Below are positions 32,875 to 42,260 of a stretch of DNA of 60,709 nt, piece after piece. The translations under genes and the position numbers were made by a program. The DNA comes from Candidatus Aminicenantota bacterium (GTDB lineage Bacteria > Acidobacteriota > Aminicenantia > JAMOAD01): positions 1-60,709 of the forward strand of contig JAMOUT010000010.1 in NCBI GenBank assembly GCA_027061995.1, given 5' to 3'. Within the stretch, counting starts at the first letter, position 1. Every line of letters starts with the position of its first letter. The notes beneath the pieces were generated by a model. It saw nothing but the letters and a program-made list of their open reading frames with translations, searched no databases and was not told the DNA's origin.

Positions 32875-34263
32875 ATGCTGGGGAATAAGAATATTTTTAA
32901 AATTATTAAATATGGACTCTATCTCTTGTTTATAGCGGGACTTATTTTTTATTCAATCTCATTTTTCTTGTTTAATATCTCGGGTTTTTGGCAAGAGCTG
33001 ATTTTCTCAGTTTCTCTTGCGGGACTTATTGGAATCGGAACAAATACGATTGCCATTGAGATGCTTTTTCATCCGGTGGAAAAGACATTTTTCGGAAGAC
33101 AGGGAATTTTGCCCGCAAACAAAAGTAAAATCGCCGAAAGTCTTGCAAAAACCGTAAGAGAGAGAATAATAAATGAAAATACGATCTCGGAATATATTAA
33201 TGATGAAGATAATATAAAAAATCTCTCGGATAAAATAATTTGTTATCTTAAAGAGTGGCTTGGTAAAAACGAAAATCAAGAAAAGATAAGAGAATTTTTT
33301 GAGTCAATATTACAAAGCAGTGTGAAAGAGAGGTTTTTTATGGAAACCGAAAAATTTTTCGAGGAATCTCTTGTAAAGTATCTTTCTTCGGAAAATTTTA
33401 GATTTTCTTTTATTTTTAAGAAAGTCAGAACTTTTTTTAAGAATCAGCGGAATAACAATGATCCTCTCTTTGAAAAAAGTGTGGATTTATTAAAAGAGAT
33501 TATTAATGAACTTATCTCCGATAACTCGGATAAGATCGCTGATTTTATCAATCAAACGATAAATGATTTTATTAGTTCTAAAGGTATTATCTCAAACTTT
33601 TTTTTAAAAATAGGAAGAGATCTATTTGTTTCGGATGAAAGTGTGAGGAAATTTATTAGTGAGAGTTTACATAGTAAAGAGAGGATGGGGAAATTCGGAG
33701 ATTTTGCCGAGGAAGTCTTGCCGGATATTGATAGAATCCTTGGTAAAGAGAAACACAGGGAAAAACTTATTGAGATTTTTGAACTTTTTAAAACGAGAGT
33801 TTTTATTTATCTTAAAGATACGGAACTGAAAAAAATTATTTTAATGGCAAAAGATAAACTTGATAAAATATTGGGAAATAATGATGAGTTTGAAAAATTT
33901 TTCGGGAAACTTGATTCTTTAAATATCGCTTTGCTTGAAAAAATGGTTAGGTATTTAAAGAATTATTCGGATAAAGGAAAGATAAAGGGGTTTTTGGTAA
34001 AATCAGATATAGGCGGAACAGTTTATAAAATAGTGAAAACGAATATTTTAAAACAAGATATGAATGAGTTTGAGAAGATGATGAAAAAAATTATGGGAGA
34101 AAATCTTGCATATATTGAGGTGATAGGGGGAATTTTGGGAAGTATAATAGGACTTGGTATTTTTTATAAACCCGCACTTTTGATTTTCCCGATTTTACTT
34201 ATAATAATCGTGGGAACGGATTTTATTTTAACAAAGATAATTAAAAAAGATTCTGATATATGA
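32875..34263 (+). CDS. DUF445 family membrane protein
   Basis: A 462-residue protein. N-terminal helices at about 12-32 and 43-62 lead into the family signature GLIGIGTNTIAIEMLFHPVEK and ILPANKSKIAESLAKTVRERI; a final hydrophobic hairpin is at about 415-450. The middle is long, helical and charged. DUF445 proteins are inner-membrane proteins of unknown function. No ribosome site is visible. It stands alone, 183 nt before ftsY; that gap has no gene. Confidence 0.85.
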   Translation: MLGNKNIFKIIKYGLYLLFIAGLIFYSISFFLFNISGFWQELIFSVSLAGLIGIGTNTIAIEMLFHPVEKTFFGRQGILPANKSKIAESLAKTVRERIINENTISEYINDEDNIKNLSDKIICYLKEWLGKNENQEKIREFFESILQSSVKERFFMETEKFFEESLVKYLSSENFRFSFIFKKVRTFFKNQRNNNDPLFEKSVDLLKEIINELISDNSDKIADFINQTINDFISSKGIISNFFLKIGRDLFVSDESVRKFISESLHSKERMGKFGDFAEEVLPDIDRILGKEKHREKLIEIFELFKTRVFIYLKDTELKKIILMAKDKLDKILGNNDEFEKFFGKLDSLNIALLEKMVRYLKNYSDKGKIKGFLVKSDIGGTVYKIVKTNILKQDMNEFEKMMKKIMGENLAYIEVIGGILGSIIGLGIFYKPALLIFPILLIIIVGTDFILTKIIKKDSDI

Positions 34264-34412
34264 AAATGAAACTACGCCGAATCATTCTATTATTGATTGT
34301 TGAGGTGATTCTTATATTATGTTGAAAAGTTATGAGGTGGGGTTTTTTGTAGCCTATTCAGACTCGAAATTATAAAATCTCTTATTCGAGGATTTATCTC
34401 CATTCTTTTATC

Positions 34413-34441
34413 TTGTAAATATTTCCCCATTTTAATATAAT
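34413..34441 (+). promoter_or_regulatory. ftsY promoter, probable leaderless transcript
   Basis: TTGTAA (34413-34418), a 17-nt spacer and a perfect TATAAT (34436-34441), 5 nt before the ATG at 34447. There is no room for a ribosome site, so the mRNA should start at the start codon. Confidence 0.65.
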
Positions 34442-34446
34442 CTTAA

Positions 34447-35331
34447 ATGATTAATTTAAAAGAAAAATTAAAAAAGATTTCATCAGGTTTTAATAAAAGT
34501 ATTAATTCTGTTTTCGGAAGCGGAAATATTGATGAGGAACTTGAAGCACTTGAAGAGCAGCTTATTCTGTCTGATATAAGTATGAGTGTTACCGAGGATA
34601 TAATAAAAAAAGTTAGGAAAAGGATTAGAAAAGGGGAGGAACCGAAAGAGGTTCTTAAAGAGGAGATTATCTCAATTCTCAACATTGAAAAGGAGAATTA
34701 TTTTCTAAGCGATGAAAATTTCATATCTTTGATAGTCGGGGTTAACGGAGGGGGAAAAACAACAACTGTTGCAAAACTCGGATACTTTCTAAAACAAAGA
34801 GGCAAAAAAGTTTTATTGGCTGCAGCGGATACTTTCAGAGCGGCGGGAAGTTCTCAACTTGAGCTTTGGGGAGAAAAACTCGGGATAGATACCATAGGTG
34901 GTGAAAAAGGGGCTGATCCGTCATCCGTTGTTTTTAATTCCCTTAATGCTTTTAAAACCGGAGGATACGATAATCTTATAATTGATACAGCGGGAAGAGT
35001 TCATACAAAAGAGAATCTTATGAAGGAACTTGAAAAAACAGTAAAAGTTATTAAAGGATTTTATCCTGAATCTCCCGAAGAGGTTTTGATGGTTCTTGAT
35101 GCTACAATAGGACAAAATGCAATTGTTCAGGCAAGGGAATTTTTGAAATTTTCAGGATTGACCGGAATAATATTAACTAAAATGGATGGCACCGCTAAGG
35201 GGGGAACAATTATAACGATAGCGAAAGAATTCAATCTTCCGGTAAAATTTATAGGTGTGGGTGAGACTGTTGATGATCTTTACCCTTTTTCCCCGAAAAA
35301 ATACGGAGAACTTATTTTCGAGGATCAATGA
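34447..35331 (+). CDS. ftsY: Signal recognition particle receptor FtsY
   Basis: A 294-residue SRP GTPase: N domain about 1-85, then G1 GVNGGGKTTTVAKLG, AADTFRAAGSSQLELWG, DTAGR, TKMDGTAKGG and the closing FIGVGETVDDLYPFSP. It docks SRP-ribosome complexes at the membrane. The acidic A domain is absent, as in many short FtsY proteins. The G1 loop has Gly-Gly where Gly-Thr is common. Its stop overlaps the ribD start (ATGA), so riboflavin genes are read from the ftsY transcript. Confidence 0.95.
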   Translation: MINLKEKLKKISSGFNKSINSVFGSGNIDEELEALEEQLILSDISMSVTEDIIKKVRKRIRKGEEPKEVLKEEIISILNIEKENYFLSDENFISLIVGVNGGGKTTTVAKLGYFLKQRGKKVLLAAADTFRAAGSSQLELWGEKLGIDTIGGEKGADPSSVVFNSLNAFKTGGYDNLIIDTAGRVHTKENLMKELEKTVKVIKGFYPESPEEVLMVLDATIGQNAIVQAREFLKFSGLTGIILTKMDGTAKGGTIITIAKEFNLPVKFIGVGETVDDLYPFSPKKYGELIFEDQ

Positions 35332-36419
35332 AAAGATTTTATATGAATTTGGCGATAGAGCTTGCAAGAAAAGGGGCTTATCAAACAAGTCCCAATCCAA
35401 TGGTGGGAGCTGTCTGTGTTAAGGATGGTAAAATAATTTCAACAGGTTATCATGAAAAATACGGAGAGTTTCATGCGGAAAGAAGATGTTTGATGAAAGA
35501 GGTTGATTTCAGAGATGCCGAACTTTATGTCAATCTTGAGCCATGTTCTCATCCCGGAAAAACTCCCCCCTGCACTGATATAATTATTGAAAAAGGGATA
35601 AAAAAAGTTTATATCTCACACAGGGATCCAAACCCCGAAGTTGATGGAGTCAGTGTACTTAAAAATCATGGTATTGATGTTGAAACAGGTATATTAAAAG
35701 ATAAAGCTGTCGAATTAAATCAACCTTTTTTATGTAATATGAAAAAGAACAGACCCTATATAACTCTTAAGATAGCAACCGCTTTGGATGGAAAGATAGC
35801 AGCGGAAAACGGAAGTTCAAAAAACATAAGCTCTCAATCAGCGTTAAAATTTGTTCACATTTTAAGAGCTGAGAGTGATGCTATTTTAATCGGGATAGAT
35901 ACAGCTGTTTTTGATAACCCTATGCTAACCGTCAGATATCAAAATTTGAATAAAAATATTAAAAGAGTTGTTCTTGATTCCAAACTTAAAATTCAGATTA
36001 AAAGTAATCTTGTTAAAACGGTAGGGACAGATCCTTTGATAATTTTCACAACAGAATCCGCAAACAAAGAAAAAATTGATATCTTAAGAGATAAAGGGGT
36101 TGATGTCAGAATAATCGGGGAAAAAGATAATAAACCGGATTTAAACCTGATTGTTAAAGAACTTTATAGCATGGGGGTGGGTAAACTTATGGTTGAAGGG
36201 GGAGCAAAGATAGCTTCCGGTTTTTTAAGAAATAATCTTATTGATAGAATTATTCAGGATATAGCAATTAATAAGATATTGGGTGGTAGCATGAGTTATT
36301 CAAAAGATGTTTTTTATGATTCTCCGGAAAAAGGGACAATAATAAAAAGCTGGAAAACTTTTGATTTAGATGATAATATAATAATAGAGGGAATAATAAA
36401 TGTTTACAGGGATAATTGA
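35328..36419 (+). CDS. ribD: Bifunctional riboflavin deaminase/reductase RibD
   Basis: A 363-residue enzyme for two early riboflavin steps: deamination of the pyrimidine and reduction of its ribosyl side chain. The deaminase domain (1-145) has FHAERRCL and LEPCSHPGKTPPCTD for zinc; the reductase domain (about 147-360) has TLKIATALDGKIA and VEGGAKIASGFL. ATG 35328 overlaps the ftsY stop. There is no FMN riboswitch before it because it lies within the ftsY transcript. The end overlaps ribE by 20 nt. Confidence 0.95.
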   Translation: MKRFYMNLAIELARKGAYQTSPNPMVGAVCVKDGKIISTGYHEKYGEFHAERRCLMKEVDFRDAELYVNLEPCSHPGKTPPCTDIIIEKGIKKVYISHRDPNPEVDGVSVLKNHGIDVETGILKDKAVELNQPFLCNMKKNRPYITLKIATALDGKIAAENGSSKNISSQSALKFVHILRAESDAILIGIDTAVFDNPMLTVRYQNLNKNIKRVVLDSKLKIQIKSNLVKTVGTDPLIIFTTESANKEKIDILRDKGVDVRIIGEKDNKPDLNLIVKELYSMGVGKLMVEGGAKIASGFLRNNLIDRIIQDIAINKILGGSMSYSKDVFYDSPEKGTIIKSWKTFDLDDNIIIEGIINVYRDN

Positions 36420-36990
36420 TAATATCGGTATTGTTAAAGAAAAAAATGGAAATACTCTTTATATTGAACTTTCAAAGACGGAAGGATATGAAGATATAAT
36501 GGAAGGGGAAAGTATAGCTGTTAATGGTGTATGTTTAACCGTGGAAAATTTTGACGGAAAGAAGATCAAGTTTTTCGTATCAAAAGAAACCTATGAAAAA
36601 TCAAATATTAGGGATATTAAATCAAACTCATTTGTTAATCTTGAAAGAGCAATGAAAGTGGGAGATAGATTATCAGGGCATATAGTGCAAGGGCATGTTG
36701 AGGGGGAAGGTCTGTTTGTCAGAAAACTTAAACGGGGAGAGAATTTCAGATTCATATTTAAAATACCGGAAAATCTGAAAAAATTTATTATTAAAAAAGG
36801 GTCAATAGCAATTAATGGTATAAGCTTGACTATTGCCGATATTAAAGGGTTGAATGTTGAGGCAGAGGTTATCCCTTTTACTGTTGAAAATACGAATCTT
36901 AAGTATTTAAAACCGATGAATAAAGTTAATATTGAGACGGATATTATTGGAAAATATATTTATAATTGGTATAATACTATTAGGAGATAA
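36400..36990 (+). CDS. ribE: Riboflavin synthase alpha chain
   Basis: A 196-residue protein with two similar beta-barrel halves: MFTGIIDNIGIV, SIAVNGVCLTV, GDRLSGHIVQGHVEG, then GSIAINGISLTIADI. It converts two lumazine molecules to riboflavin. GAGGG precedes ATG 36400, which overlaps ribD. It is followed by ribBA after 4 nt. No ribH (lumazine synthase) is in the window, so the pathway is completed elsewhere. Confidence 0.95.
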   Translation: MFTGIIDNIGIVKEKNGNTLYIELSKTEGYEDIMEGESIAVNGVCLTVENFDGKKIKFFVSKETYEKSNIRDIKSNSFVNLERAMKVGDRLSGHIVQGHVEGEGLFVRKLKRGENFRFIFKIPENLKKFIIKKGSIAINGISLTIADIKGLNVEAEVIPFTVENTNLKYLKPMNKVNIETDIIGKYIYNWYNTIRR

Positions 36991-36994
36991 TAAT

Positions 36995-38197
36995 ATGAAA
37001 ATATGTGAAGTTGAAGAGGTATTGGAAGATATAAGAGAAGGTAAACCTGTCATTCTGATAGATGATGAAGATAGAGAGAATGAGGGGGATTTTTATGTTG
37101 CGGCTGAGAAAATAACCCCTGAAACAGTTAATTTTATGGCTAAGGAGGGAAGAGGTTTGATATGCTTAACCCTGACTAATAAAAGAGCTGAAGAGCTTGA
37201 TCTTCCTTTTATGGTTCAGAGTAATTCATCAAGATATGGAACAGGTTTTACCGTATCGATAGATTATAGATTCGGAACAACAACAGGGATATCCGCTCAT
37301 GATAGAGCGGCTACAATAAAAGCTGCTGTTGATGAGAAAGTCAAACCCACGGATTTTGCCAAACCCGGACATATTTTCCCTTTACGAGCTAAAGACGGAG
37401 GGGTTCTCGTCAGGACGGGACAAACGGAAGGTTCCGTGGACCTTTCAAAAATAGCCGGACTTTATCCCGCCGGAGTGATCTGTGAAATTATGAATGATGA
37501 CGGGACGATGGCAAGACTTCCCGAACTAAAAAAAATTGCGGAAAAATATGATTTAAAAATAATAAGTATTGCAAATATTATTAAATACAGATTAAAAAAA
37601 GAGATTCTTGTCGAGGAAGCTGCAAGAGCGAATCTTCCCACGAGATACGGTGATTTTAAGATAGCAGCTTTTGTTGATAAGGTTAAGGGAGAAACAAATG
37701 TTGCTTTGATTTCCGGTAAAATTGACCCTGAAAAACCCACCCTTGTCAGAGTCCATTCCGTTTGTTTAACGGGTGATACTTTCGGTTCGTTAAAATGTGA
37801 TTGCGGTTCTCAGCTTCATACTGCGATGAGAAAGATATCAAAGGAAGGGGGAGTTCTTCTTTACATGTTGACACACGAAGGTAGAGGAATAGGGATAGTT
37901 AATAAAATCAAAGCCTATGCTCTTCAGGATCAAGGGCTTGACACTATTGAAGCTAATGTCAAGCTCGGATTAAAAGCTGATTTGAGGGATTATGGGATAG
38001 GCGCTATGATTTTAAGACACCTCGGAGTAAGAAAAATCAGATTGATTACTAATAATCCTAAAAAACTCGTATCCTTGAGCGGATACGGGCTTGAAATTGT
38101 AGAGCAGGTTCCAATAGAGGTTGAGCCGAATAAATTGAATTATGATTATCTGAAAACAAAAAAAGTTAAGATGGGACATAGCTTAAAAAAAGTTTAA
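36995..38197 (+). CDS. ribBA: Bifunctional DHBP synthase / GTP cyclohydrolase II
   Basis: A 400-residue fusion. The DHBP synthase half (1-200) has IDDEDRENEGDFYVAAE, FTVSIDYRFGTTTGISAHDRA and HTEGS-like GQTEGSVDLSKIAG; the cyclohydrolase half has VRVHSVCLTGDTFGSLKCDCGSQL (zinc cysteines), THEGRGIGI and GLDTIEAN. It makes both riboflavin precursors, from ribulose 5-phosphate and GTP. AGGAG before ATG 36995 fixes the start; an in-frame ATG at 36932 lies within ribE. Confidence 0.95.
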   Translation: MKICEVEEVLEDIREGKPVILIDDEDRENEGDFYVAAEKITPETVNFMAKEGRGLICLTLTNKRAEELDLPFMVQSNSSRYGTGFTVSIDYRFGTTTGISAHDRAATIKAAVDEKVKPTDFAKPGHIFPLRAKDGGVLVRTGQTEGSVDLSKIAGLYPAGVICEIMNDDGTMARLPELKKIAEKYDLKIISIANIIKYRLKKEILVEEAARANLPTRYGDFKIAAFVDKVKGETNVALISGKIDPEKPTLVRVHSVCLTGDTFGSLKCDCGSQLHTAMRKISKEGGVLLYMLTHEGRGIGIVNKIKAYALQDQGLDTIEANVKLGLKADLRDYGIGAMILRHLGVRKIRLITNNPKKLVSLSGYGLEIVEQVPIEVEPNKLNYDYLKTKKVKMGHSLKKV

Positions 38198-38212
38198 TCC
38201 GGAGAGGAGTAT

Positions 38213-38926
38213 ATGAAAAAAGAAGAGATTGAAAATCTTAAGGAGGAATGTTTAAAGAGTCCCCCTTACAAAAAAGCTCATTTTTTAAAATTATTATGGG
38301 AAAATAATGTTAGGGATGAAGAATTTTACAAGCTTATAAAAAACATAAGTAATAATAATTCTGCTGTTGAAGCTATTCTAAATAAGATTTTTAATGAGTT
38401 GGAAATTATGAAAAAAGAGGAAGAACTTATAAGTAATTATAAAAAAGAACTAAGTAAAAAGAATCTTAAAAAAGAGGACAGATTTGTTATTTATAAAAAA
38501 ATCAGTAATCTGAAATCTGATAAAAGGAAAGAGTTATTATTATCGGGTTTATCAGAAAGTTCGTGGGAGATAAGAGATTTTATCTCAAATATAATTTGCA
38601 ATGATAATGTTTTTGAAGTAAAGGATATTATTAATATTGCGGAAAATCCCCTTTGGCTTGTCAGAAGAGAAGGTCTAAAGATTCTTGGTAAAAGAAAAGA
38701 GGATATCCTTTTTGATTATACTGATAAAATTTTGGAAGATACAAATGCCGATATTAAGATAACTTTTATTGAAGCCGCTGAAAATATCGGTGGAAAAACA
38801 GCTTATACCACTATTTACAAATTTAAAAAAGATTCAAATCAGTGGGTTAAAAAGAGAGCTGATAAAGCATTAAAAAATTTGTCAAAATCTCTTGAACAAG
38901 AGATGCTGATAAAAAAAACTTTATAA
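38213..38926 (+). CDS. HEAT-repeat-like protein
   Basis: A 237-residue soluble, all-helical, Lys-rich protein. The second half shows HEAT-type units (SSWEIRDFISNIICND, NPLWLVRREGLKILGKR, NADIKITFIEAAENIGG, SNQWVKKRADKALKNL). Such proteins act as binding scaffolds. GGAGAGGAG precedes the ATG, 15 nt after ribBA, so it may be read with the rib genes. Partner unknown. Confidence 0.6.
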   Translation: MKKEEIENLKEECLKSPPYKKAHFLKLLWENNVRDEEFYKLIKNISNNNSAVEAILNKIFNELEIMKKEEELISNYKKELSKKNLKKEDRFVIYKKISNLKSDKRKELLLSGLSESSWEIRDFISNIICNDNVFEVKDIINIAENPLWLVRREGLKILGKRKEDILFDYTDKILEDTNADIKITFIEAAENIGGKTAYTTIYKFKKDSNQWVKKRADKALKNLSKSLEQEMLIKKTL

Positions 38927-38958
38927 GAGATATTCTCCCCGTATTTAGGAATATAATA

Positions 38959-39633
38959 TTAATTTCCGATATTATAATACAGTGTCACGAAACTTCCGTT
39001 TCTTTTTACGAGTATTGCAAATTGTTTGATTGAGTTAATGTTATTGTAAAAAGAGAAAAGGGAACTCATATCTGTTGTCGGTATTCCGTTAACCTGTATA
39101 ATTATGTCCCCGTTTCTGATACCGAATCTTTCTATCATACTTCCCTTTTTAATATTCTTTATTTTATACCCTATCATTGATTTTCCGTTATAGGCGGGTA
39201 TGGCTGAAGCCGAATACAGGATCTCCGTGGGATTTTCAAGGTATTTTTTAAATGTTTTCTCTTTTACAAAGAATCTTTTTTCTGTTTTTCCGGTTTTTTC
39301 CGTGTATTGGTTATTATTCCTTTGTTCATACTGTTTCTTATTAATCTCAATATTAAAATCGGAGCCCATATAAATATTATAATTATCTTTTTGCCTGAAA
39401 TCGTATAAAACTATGTAATCTCTTCTTATTTTGACTATTTTCAAACTATTTTTCAATAATTTGCCTGTTTTTAACAGGTTGAAATTTCCCGAATCATTAT
39501 CTTTTAATAAACAATAGGAATCATTGTTTGAGATTATTGTTCCGGTTAATCTGATATTGATTTTATTTTCACCGAATATAATGCTAACTGTTAATATAAG
39601 GAAAATGATGAATATGGTTTTATTTTTTTTCAT
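38959..39633 (-). CDS. Secreted PDZ protein (GspC-like arrangement)
   Basis: A 224-residue protein with signal peptide or anchor (1-21), a beta-rich domain (about 25-95: INIRLTGTIISNNDSYCLLKD) and a C-terminal PDZ domain (about 150-222: GYKIKNIKKGSMIERFGIRNGDIIIQVNGI). Order and content resemble the type II secretion protein GspC (HR domain then PDZ), although the usual N-terminal membrane helix is here signal-like. It is last in a five-gene minus operon, overlapping the hydrolase gene by 4 nt. Confidence 0.65.
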   Translation of the reverse strand: MKKNKTIFIIFLILTVSIIFGENKINIRLTGTIISNNDSYCLLKDNDSGNFNLLKTGKLLKNSLKIVKIRRDYIVLYDFRQKDNYNIYMGSDFNIEINKKQYEQRNNNQYTEKTGKTEKRFFVKEKTFKKYLENPTEILYSASAIPAYNGKSMIGYKIKNIKKGSMIERFGIRNGDIIIQVNGIPTTDMSSLFSFYNNINSIKQFAILVKRNGSFVTLYYNIGN

Positions 39634-40250
39634 TTTCTGAAATCAATATAACCGAAATGGGCTGTAAATATTATTTTGTCTTTTGACAGATTCAGAATGA
39701 TTTCAAGGGATTCCTTAAGTTTTTCATTATCCATATTGAGAATTTTATAAAAGGGGGATATATTATTTTTTTTTATTTTCAGGAGATCACCGGTGAAAAT
39801 ATATTGATTATCAATTATATATGCCGTATGCCCGGGTGTATGTCCCGGAGTGGGGATGGATTCTATTTTTATGTCTCCTATTATTACCTCCTCTTTTTTT
39901 AAACGGTTATATTCTCTATTAAGTTTTTTATTGTATTTAATACCTAAGAATCTCGGGATCTCTCTTTCAACAAGTTTTTCTTCCCCCTTTCCCATATATA
40001 CGGGGATATCCGGAAAGTATTTTAATCCCCCTGTATGATCAATATCAGAGTGTGTTAAAAAAACAGCTTTTACCGAATGTTTATCCGAATCATATCTTCT
40101 TAAAAATTTCTCGGGGTTTCCCATGCCATATCCCGTATCTATCAATATGCTTGAATCCCCTTTTTTATAGAGAAAATAATTCGCTATCATATCTTTAATA
40201 ATAAAAAGATTCTCATTAAATCTTTTTGTTTTTTCGGGGCTGAAAATCAT
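39630..40250 (-). CDS. Metallo-beta-lactamase fold hydrolase
   Basis: A 206-residue MBL-fold protein: LTHSDIDHTGGL (HxDxDH variant; the second His is Asp), PTPGHTPGHTAY, FTGDLL and a final TAHFG. Glyoxalase II-like or lactonase-like activity is possible; the altered metal motif makes the substrate unclear. It overlaps both neighbours by 4 nt (ATGA), so it belongs to the ABC operon. No signal peptide, so it should be cytoplasmic. Confidence 0.75.
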   Translation of the reverse strand: MIFSPEKTKRFNENLFIIKDMIANYFLYKKGDSSILIDTGYGMGNPEKFLRRYDSDKHSVKAVFLTHSDIDHTGGLKYFPDIPVYMGKGEEKLVEREIPRFLGIKYNKKLNREYNRLKKEEVIIGDIKIESIPTPGHTPGHTAYIIDNQYIFTGDLLKIKKNNISPFYKILNMDNEKLKESLEIILNLSKDKIIFTAHFGYIDFRK

Positions 40251-40960
40251 TGATATTCAATAGTGAAATTATCAAAAAACACATAACTGTCGGCTTTTGA
40301 CCATAATCCTATTTTCCCGTTTATCTTTTTTCTCCAATTATAATTAAGAGATAATTTCCCGTTAAGATAAGCCTTTATGTTTTTACCCTTAATTATGATT
40401 TTGAGAGTATGCCATTTTCGGGAAGGGGTTTTTATTCCGCGAATCCATCTGACAGCCCTTCTTCTTCCGTTTCTCATACTGAAAAGAACTATATTGTTTT
40501 CCAATGGATTAGCTCGGACAACAAGATAATCACCATTTTGCTTTATATTAAAAGCGATTCCAGCGGCTTGATCAATTCTCCCGCTGATACCTTTGAATCT
40601 GACGGATAAAATTCCGCCCGTAAAATTTTTGATATCTTTGCATATTGTAAGGGGAAAATATTTATAAGCTTCAAGATTATCGAGAAATTCGGCATATCTT
40701 TTTCCGTAAAGTCCCTTTGCCTTACTTACTATTCCCTCCGAGACCAAACCTTTCTCCCATTTTCTGCCGTCAACAGCATAAACGATGTTTTTCCCGTCAA
40801 TATCCGTATGCCATTTTCCTACGAATGATGAAAATCCTTTTGCATCTCCTCCCACTGTTTCTTTGTCAAAATCATAGGTGAGTTTTTTTGATTCGGCTGA
40901 AACAATGGACACCGTCCAAATAATAATAAAGATTGAAATTAGTTTAAGATATTTTCTCAT
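40247..40960 (-). CDS. Secreted DUF1080/concanavalin-like lectin-fold protein
   Basis: A 237-residue protein with signal peptide (1-22). LTYDFDKETVGGDAKGFSSFVGKWHTDIDGKN, GAISVRFK-like GGILSVRFKGISG, the WHTLKIIIKGKNIKAYLNGKLSL strand and KINGKIGLWSKADSYVFFDNFTIEY match the jelly-roll DUF1080/LamG fold that often binds sugars. GGAG precedes the ATG. It overlaps the permease by 17 nt. No catalytic residues were assigned. Confidence 0.7.
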   Translation of the reverse strand: MRKYLKLISIFIIIWTVSIVSAESKKLTYDFDKETVGGDAKGFSSFVGKWHTDIDGKNIVYAVDGRKWEKGLVSEGIVSKAKGLYGKRYAEFLDNLEAYKYFPLTICKDIKNFTGGILSVRFKGISGRIDQAAGIAFNIKQNGDYLVVRANPLENNIVLFSMRNGRRRAVRWIRGIKTPSRKWHTLKIIIKGKNIKAYLNGKLSLNYNWRKKINGKIGLWSKADSYVFFDNFTIEYQ

Positions 40961-42260
40961 GTTTTTTTCTCCTGTCCAAAAAATTAAGTTTATAATAAAT
41001 GGAAAAAATCATCAAGGGAAATAATATAAGATAGATTATTATAAAAGGGGTGGATTGTCTGTTTTTAATCACAAGAGGATAACCTTTAAAATTATTTTTC
41101 ATATCCTCTTTCTTCATTTTCAAACCGCTTAAATCTTTGAATATCATAAATATCTCTTCTTCACTGTTTGAATATGTTTTCATCGTTTTCCCATTGATAG
41201 TGTATTTGAAAATCCCATAGCTATTTTTTAATTCTTTCCCTTTTGCAAATATTATCTTGATATCGGATTTTACAAGTTTAAGTTTTTTCAAGAAATCATT
41301 TTCATAATCTTTATATCTGCTGTCCGTAGGTTCAAGATACACCTTTATTTTTATCTCCGGCAATTTTTTTAAAAAAGAGTTTTGTACGGGGGAAAAAGAG
41401 TTCCTTTTGCTTTCGGTTATATCATATTTTGTTTTAATTGTTGATATGAAAAGTAAAAGAAATAAGTGGATTATTATGATTATCAACACTTTCTTGGTCT
41501 TGTTTTTTATACTGAAATTAAAAAACAGATACGATAGAAAAGCAAAAAATGAAAAAAGAATCATGAAATAGAGAATTGATTGAACCGATAAAATACCGTC
41601 TTCAAAAAATTTAAGTTGTCTTGTTATTGTCCAAGATGAAAGTTTTTTAATGAAGGGGGAGATGTTCATCTCTTTTCCGAAATCTATAAACCATGAAAGC
41701 ATTATAAAAGCAATCGTAAAAATCGAAGCTTGAGCACTTGTTTGGAAGATTGAAGCTGAAAAGAATGAAACAGCAAGGATAAACAGGGCATAAAGAAAAT
41801 AACCGAACAATAAAAGTATGAACTCTTGCCAAGGGATATGACCGCCGTAGGAGCGCCAAAAAAACAGGAGGGGAAGGATAAATAGAATCGATACCAATAT
41901 TATAATTATAGCCGAGAGTATTTTAATTGTAAAAATAGAGCTGAGAGAGTGTGGAAATTGAGCTATAAGAGGGAGAGTATTATATCTTTTTTCATTATTA
42001 ATCGATTGTATTAATAGGAAAGGTAAAATTAAAGACAGGACAATAAAAAAGCCTCCGAGAGTCGGAACAAAAACACCGACACCGGGTTCAAAACCCGCTG
42101 CATATAAAGGGTTATCGATAGCTGCGACACTTGCTTTTGAATAAAGATCAATCGCGGAGTAAAAGCTGTATGCCATTATTCCGAACAATAGAAGGAAATA
42201 GATTAATATTGTTTTGCTTTTGAAAAAATCTTTTATCTCTTTTAATAATAAATTTATCAT
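40944..42260 (-). CDS. ABC permease with GldG-like domain (GldF/GldG-type fusion)
   Basis: A 438-residue protein. Residues 1-250 form an ABC-2 permease with six helices (LLLKEIKDFFKSKT.., NNEKRYNTLPLIAQFP, YFLYALFILAVSFF). After a further helix (about 265-282), DITESKRNSFSPVQNSFLKKLPEIKIKVYLEPTD matches the start of GldG/intraflagellar-like domains (DLTEEKRYSLS...), and a last helix is near 415-432. Gliding bacteria have GldF and GldG as separate proteins working with ATPase GldA; here they are joined. ATG 42260 overlaps the ATPase stop (ATGA). Whether it serves motility is unknown. Confidence 0.72.
   Translation of the reverse strand: MINLLLKEIKDFFKSKTILIYFLLLFGIMAYSFYSAIDLYSKASVAAIDNPLYAAGFEPGVGVFVPTLGGFFIVLSLILPFLLIQSINNEKRYNTLPLIAQFPHSLSSIFTIKILSAIIIILVSILFILPLLFFWRSYGGHIPWQEFILLLFGYFLYALFILAVSFFSASIFQTSAQASIFTIAFIMLSWFIDFGKEMNISPFIKKLSSWTITRQLKFFEDGILSVQSILYFMILFSFFAFLSYLFFNFSIKNKTKKVLIIIIIHLFLLLFISTIKTKYDITESKRNSFSPVQNSFLKKLPEIKIKVYLEPTDSRYKDYENDFLKKLKLVKSDIKIIFAKGKELKNSYGIFKYTINGKTMKTYSNSEEEIFMIFKDLSGLKMKKEDMKNNFKGYPLVIKNRQSTPFIIIYLILFPLMIFSIYYKLNFLDRRKKHEKIS

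Noticed and set aside
35200-35330. FMN riboswitch before ribD
   Set aside because: ribD starts within the ftsY stop codon, so there is no leader that could hold one.
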